A stretch of 9,832 bases of DNA. Source: Gammaproteobacteria bacterium (GTDB lineage Bacteria; Pseudomonadota; Gammaproteobacteria; SZUA-229). The stretch spans positions 1 through 9,832 of the forward strand of contig JARFQK010000059.1 in the NCBI GenBank assembly GCA_029287815.1, in the 5' to 3' direction. The translations under genes were made by a program, and so were the position numbers. The notes under the pieces are model-generated. The model saw nothing but the letters and a program-made list of their open reading frames with translations, made no database searches and was not told the origin of the DNA. Shown one piece after another: positions 7,251 to 9,832 of this stretch; within the stretch, counting starts at the first letter, position 1, and every line of letters begins with the position of its first letter.

Positions 7251-7380
7251 CCGTAGGGTGCGCCGTGCGCACCGTGATGCGACGGGTGGATTGACGCTGC
7301 CGGTTGCGGTGCTCCCCGCAATGACGGCGAGGTTCTGCGCCGCCGCAAACAAGAACGTCATTGCGCGCGGCGCACCCTAC
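7251..7380. repeat. Second, degenerate copy of the inverted repeat with a 10-bp inner pair
   Basis: The left arm 7253-7273 (GTAGGGTGCGCCGTGCGCACC) is identical to that in the copy at 2907-2978. The right arm 7362-7380 (TGCGCGCGGCGCACCCTAC) matches the reverse complement with one mismatch in 19. The arms are 88 nt apart. Between and overlapping them is a second inverted pair, CGCAATGACG (7317-7326) and CGTCATTGCG (7356-7365), and a further GTCATTGCG occurs at 7229-7237. It looks like a mosaic of two dispersed repeat families in the divergent intergenic region. Confidence 0.75.
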
Positions 7381-7400
7381 CGATCAAGACTGACCAAATC

Positions 7401-7440
7401 TCTGCGTTAATCCGTGTTCATCTGCGTTTATCTGTGGATC
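7401..7440. repeat. Four imperfect 10-bp tandem units (TCTGCGTTAA type)
   Basis: The units TCTGCGTTAA, TCCGTGTTCA, TCTGCGTTTA and TCTGTGGATC follow one another without a gap. The first and third differ at one position. Similar TCTGCGTT/ATCTGTGG strings are, from memory, scattered in intergenic regions of many bacteria, so this is probably a dispersed repeat rather than a local operator. Function unknown. Confidence 0.65.
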
Positions 7441-7528
7441 GACTCATTCGTGGATCCGCGGCTTCCTCGATTGGCACCATTCGAGCAAATTTAACCTCGT
7501 AGTCCTATTCGTCTGAATGGTGTTCGTC

Positions 7529-7534
7529 TATACT
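7529..7534 (+). promoter_or_regulatory. Possible -10 element of ppdK
   Basis: TATACT about 105 nt before the ppdK start. The -35 region is weak (TATTCG with 17-nt spacing). An 8-bp inverted pair, CACCATTC (7475-7482) and GAATGGTG (7515-7522), brackets the -35 region and could be an operator, though it is short enough to be chance. Confidence 0.3.
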
Positions 7535-7589
7535 CTGCCGAACTCAAATTCACAAAATCGCAACATTAACCATTAATAATGACGGAATT

Positions 7590-7616
7590 GCTGATCATGC
7601 ACTGATCATGATCAGC
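7590..7616 (+). promoter_or_regulatory. Perfect 10-bp hairpin / TGATCA cluster in the ppdK leader
   Basis: GCTGATCATG (7590-7599) and CATGATCAGC (7607-7616) are exact reverse complements around a 7-nt loop. TGATCA occurs three times (7592, 7603, 7609), CTGATCATG is directly repeated 11 nt apart, and 7603-7614 is a perfect palindrome TGATCATGATCA. The latter has the inner bases of an FNR/ANR-type site (TGAT-N4-ATCA), with the outer T and A replaced by C and G. It lies 9 nt before the Shine-Dalgarno, so it could act as an operator below the promoter or as an mRNA hairpin. Three GATC sites are also included. Confidence 0.5.
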
Positions 7617-7625
7617 CTGAACATC

Positions 7626-7632
7626 GGGGAGA
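7626..7632 (+). promoter_or_regulatory. Ribosome binding site of ppdK
   Basis: GGGGAGA with 7 nt to the ATG at 7640. It fixes the ppdK start. Confidence 0.7.
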
Positions 7633-7639
7633 AGCATTG

Positions 7640-9832
7640 ATGGACACCAGCGCCACACAGACACAATACGTTTATTCATTTCAAGAGGGTGACGGCCAGA
7701 ACAAGAAGCTGCTTGGCGGCAAGGGCGCCAACCTGTGCGAGATGACGCAAATCGGGATCAATGTACCACCCGGTTTCGTGATCAGCACCGAAGCCTGCCT
7801 GAGCTATCTCGACACAGAAGATCGCCAGATGCCTGCCGGCCTTATGGAGCAGGTCCACGAGCAGATCAGGGCTCTGGAACAGGCCACCGGCAAGAACTTC
7901 GGCAATCCCGACAACTCGTTGCTGCTGTCCGTACGCTCCGGTTCGGCGCTGTCGATGCCCGGCATGATGGACACGATACTCAACCTTGGGCTCAACAAAG
8001 AGACCTTGCAGGGCCTGATCAGGTCAACCGGTAACGAGCGTTTTGCCTGGGATGCCTACCGCCGTTTCGTGCAACTCTTCGGCAAGGTTGCTCTGGGCAT
8101 CACCGATGAAAAATTCGACCGACCGTTCGAGGAACTGAAAAGGCGCGAGGGTGTGGCCGCCGATATTGAGCTGAGCGCCGACAACTTGCGCGAGATCAGT
8201 GACGTCTTTCTGGATGTGGTGAAGAGCGAGACCGGACTACCCTTCCCTGAGGACGTTTACGAACAGCTCACGCTTGCGATCAAGGCCGTGTTCAACTCCT
8301 GGATGGGCAAGCGTGCGGTCGACTACCGGCGTGAATTCAAGATCACGGCGGACATGGCCAACGGCACCGCGGTGAATGTCCAGACCATGGTCTTCGGCAA
8401 CATGGGTGACGACTGCGCCACCGGTGTGGGTTTCACCCGAAATCCCGCGACCGGTGAAAACGTAATGTTTGGTGAATTCCTGGTCAACGCCCAGGGTGAG
8501 GACGTCGTCGCCGGAATTCGCACTCCGAAACCGGTACACGAACTGCAGACCGTCATGCCGGAAATGTACAGACAGCTGGTGGCGTTGCGCGACCGTCTGG
8601 AGAACCACTATCGCGAAGTGCAGGACTACGAGTTCACGATAGAGGGCGGCGTGCTCTACTGTCTGCAGACCCGCAACGGCAAGATGAATGCGACCGCACG
8701 CGTGCGCACATCGGTCGAGATGGTGCACGATGACCTGATCAGCCGGCAGGAAGCGATCATGCGTATCGACCCGGAAGAGCTCGACCAGTTATTGCATCCG
8801 ATGCTCGATCCTGAGCACGGGGTATTGGCCGTCGCCACCGGCCTGCCGGCATCGCCGGGTGCAGCCTCGGGTCACGTGGTATTCGATGCTGACCGCGCCG
8901 AGATGGCCAAAGCCCATGGCGAACATGTCATTCTGGTGCGCGAAGAAACCAAGCCGGAGGATATTCACGGCTTTTTTGCGGCGGAGGGAGTACTGACCAG
9001 CCGCGGCGGCAAGACCTCCCACGCAGCCGTGGTCGCCCGCGGCATGGGCAAACCCTGTGTGGCCGGCGCTGAAGGTATCATGGTCGATGTCGAAAAGCAC
9101 GTTGCTTACGTCGGTGACCAAATATTGCACGAGGGTGACATCATCACGATCGATGGCGGCAACGGGCGCGTCTATATCGGTGAGATACCGACGGTACCAC
9201 CGAAATACTCCGATGACCTGCGCACGCTGCTGGAATGGGCCGATGAATACGCACGACTCAGGATCATGTCCAACGCGGATACGATCGACAGTGCGAGACA
9301 GGCCGCCGAGTACGGCGCGATGGGCATTGGCTTGTGCCGCACCGAACGCATGTTCAACGCTCAGGACCGGTTACCGATCGTGATCGATATGATCATAGCC
9401 ACCGACACGGAGGCACGCCAGGAGGCGCTCGATCGACTGCGCCCGATGCAGCGTGGGGACTTCAAAGACCTGTTCAAAATCATGGCACCGAGACCGGTCA
9501 CAATACGCCTGTTGGACCCGCCGATCCATGAATTCCTGCCGGCTGAGAAGCAACTGGAGCAGGAAATCGAGCGCCTGGAGCAATTGCGCTCCACCGTTGA
9601 GGGCGTCAGCGATCTGATGAACACGATGCACCTGCTCAGGCGGAAAGCCGATCTCACGGCGATGCCGAAGCCGTTCGCGCCCGGCGGCCGGGAACTGGTG
9701 GAGGCCGCGATTGCGAAGAAAACGCAAATGCTGCACAAGGTGCGCGAGCTTTTCGAAGTCAATCCAATGCTTGGGCACCGCGGTGTTCGCCTGGGTATTA
9801 CCTACCCTGAGATCTACCGCATGCAGATCCGC
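7640..9832 (+). CDS. ppdK: Pyruvate, phosphate dikinase, partial at right edge
   Basis: The first 731 residues of pyruvate, phosphate dikinase, a cytoplasmic enzyme interconverting pyruvate + ATP + Pi and PEP + AMP + PPi. The family is about 870-900 residues, so roughly 150 C-terminal residues, including the catalytic Cys, lie beyond the right edge. Visible motifs: LLGGKGANL (N-terminal nucleotide domain), SVRSGSALSMPGMMDTILNLG, QTMVFGNMGDDCATGVGFTR, GEFLVNAQGEDVVAGIRTP, the LQTRNGK end of the nucleotide domain, the phosphohistidine segment RGGKTSHAAVVARGMG with His461, GIGLCRTERMF, VTIRLLDPPIHEFLP and NPMLGHRGVRLGITYPEIY. The signature usually reads GGMTSHAA; here Lys458 replaces Met. The start is supported by GGGGAGA (7626-7632) 7 nt upstream and by the family-like VYSFQEGDG near the N-terminus. 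It is transcribed divergently from the secretion operon, with its own leader. Confidence 0.97.
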   Translation, partial: MDTSATQTQYVYSFQEGDGQNKKLLGGKGANLCEMTQIGINVPPGFVISTEACLSYLDTEDRQMPAGLMEQVHEQIRALEQATGKNFGNPDNSLLLSVRSGSALSMPGMMDTILNLGLNKETLQGLIRSTGNERFAWDAYRRFVQLFGKVALGITDEKFDRPFEELKRREGVAADIELSADNLREISDVFLDVVKSETGLPFPEDVYEQLTLAIKAVFNSWMGKRAVDYRREFKITADMANGTAVNVQTMVFGNMGDDCATGVGFTRNPATGENVMFGEFLVNAQGEDVVAGIRTPKPVHELQTVMPEMYRQLVALRDRLENHYREVQDYEFTIEGGVLYCLQTRNGKMNATARVRTSVEMVHDDLISRQEAIMRIDPEELDQLLHPMLDPEHGVLAVATGLPASPGAASGHVVFDADRAEMAKAHGEHVILVREETKPEDIHGFFAAEGVLTSRGGKTSHAAVVARGMGKPCVAGAEGIMVDVEKHVAYVGDQILHEGDIITIDGGNGRVYIGEIPTVPPKYSDDLRTLLEWADEYARLRIMSNADTIDSARQAAEYGAMGIGLCRTERMFNAQDRLPIVIDMIIATDTEARQEALDRLRPMQRGDFKDLFKIMAPRPVTIRLLDPPIHEFLPAEKQLEQEIERLEQLRSTVEGVSDLMNTMHLLRRKADLTAMPKPFAPGGRELVEAAIAKKTQMLHKVRELFEVNPMLGHRGVRLGITYPEIYRMQIR

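Larger units (their letters stand above)
7096..7639. other. Divergent intergenic region between the secretion operon and ppdK
   Basis: These 544 nt have no convincing gene. 7096-7228 is the probable leader and promoter region of the minus-strand operon; 7229-7380 is dispersed-repeat mosaic; 7401-7440 holds four 10-bp units; 7441-7639 is the ppdK promoter/leader with the TGATCA hairpin. No tRNA or other RNA gene was recognised. Confidence 0.7.

Noticed and set aside
7251..7380. Insertion sequence remnant with terminal inverted repeats
   Set aside because: No transposase-like coding sequence lies between the arms, and the arms match a palindromic intergenic repeat also present at 2907-2978.
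7401..7440. Short CRISPR-like array
   Set aside because: The 10-bp units are contiguous with no spacers, and no cas gene is present.
9361..9778. Minus-strand ORFs of 133 and 135 codons inside ppdK
   Set aside because: They overlap conserved PPDK sequence on the other strand and overlap each other in different frames.

Overview
The window looks like the chromosome of a gammaproteobacterium. It is visibly G+C-rich. It carries GTAGGGTGCGCCGTGCGCACC-type and CGTCATTGCG-type intergenic repeats, which I associate from memory with environmental gammaproteobacteria, and its proteins read like Gram-negative envelope and secretion proteins. The organism call is an inference; there is no rRNA or other marker here.

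Left and centre (about 7095 down to 1, all minus strand): a tightly packed gene set in the transcription order (i) GAF-domain protein fused to an inner-membrane HlyD-type adaptor (7095-5269), (ii) PqqD-like domain + M50 site-2-type metalloprotease + HlyD-type adaptor in one chain (5265-3115), (iii) a possible 52-codon leader ORF (3049-2891), (iv) a short SecA-like ATPase of 680 residues without the wing, finger and C-terminal parts of SecA (2890-848), and (v) a periplasmic RND-type adaptor with a signal peptide (839 to beyond the left edge). Spacings are 3 nt between i and ii, 224 nt between ii and iv, and 8 nt between iv and v. Three adaptor proteins, a membrane protease and a dedicated SecA paralogue, with no ABC or RND pump in view, suggest a specialised export or surface-display apparatus. 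The substrate and outer-membrane channel are not in the window.

Intergenic 7096-7639: holds the probable leader of the minus-strand operon, a composite of dispersed repeats (7229-7380), four imperfect 10-bp tandem units (7401-7440), and the promoter/leader of the divergent gene with a TGATCA-rich hairpin. A second, perfect copy of the inverted repeat lies inside the secretion operon (2907-2978).

Right (7640 to beyond the right edge, plus strand): pyruvate, phosphate dikinase (ppdK). All N-terminal and central-domain motifs and the phosphohistidine are intact; the sequence stops after 731 codons, inside the C-terminal PEP/pyruvate domain. It is a central-metabolism gene with no evident functional tie to the secretion operon.

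The most interesting item is the operon architecture, especially the truncated SecA paralogue and the PqqD-M50-HlyD fusion, which together could form a leader-recognition, processing and export chain. No tRNA, rRNA, CRISPR array or transposase gene was seen.
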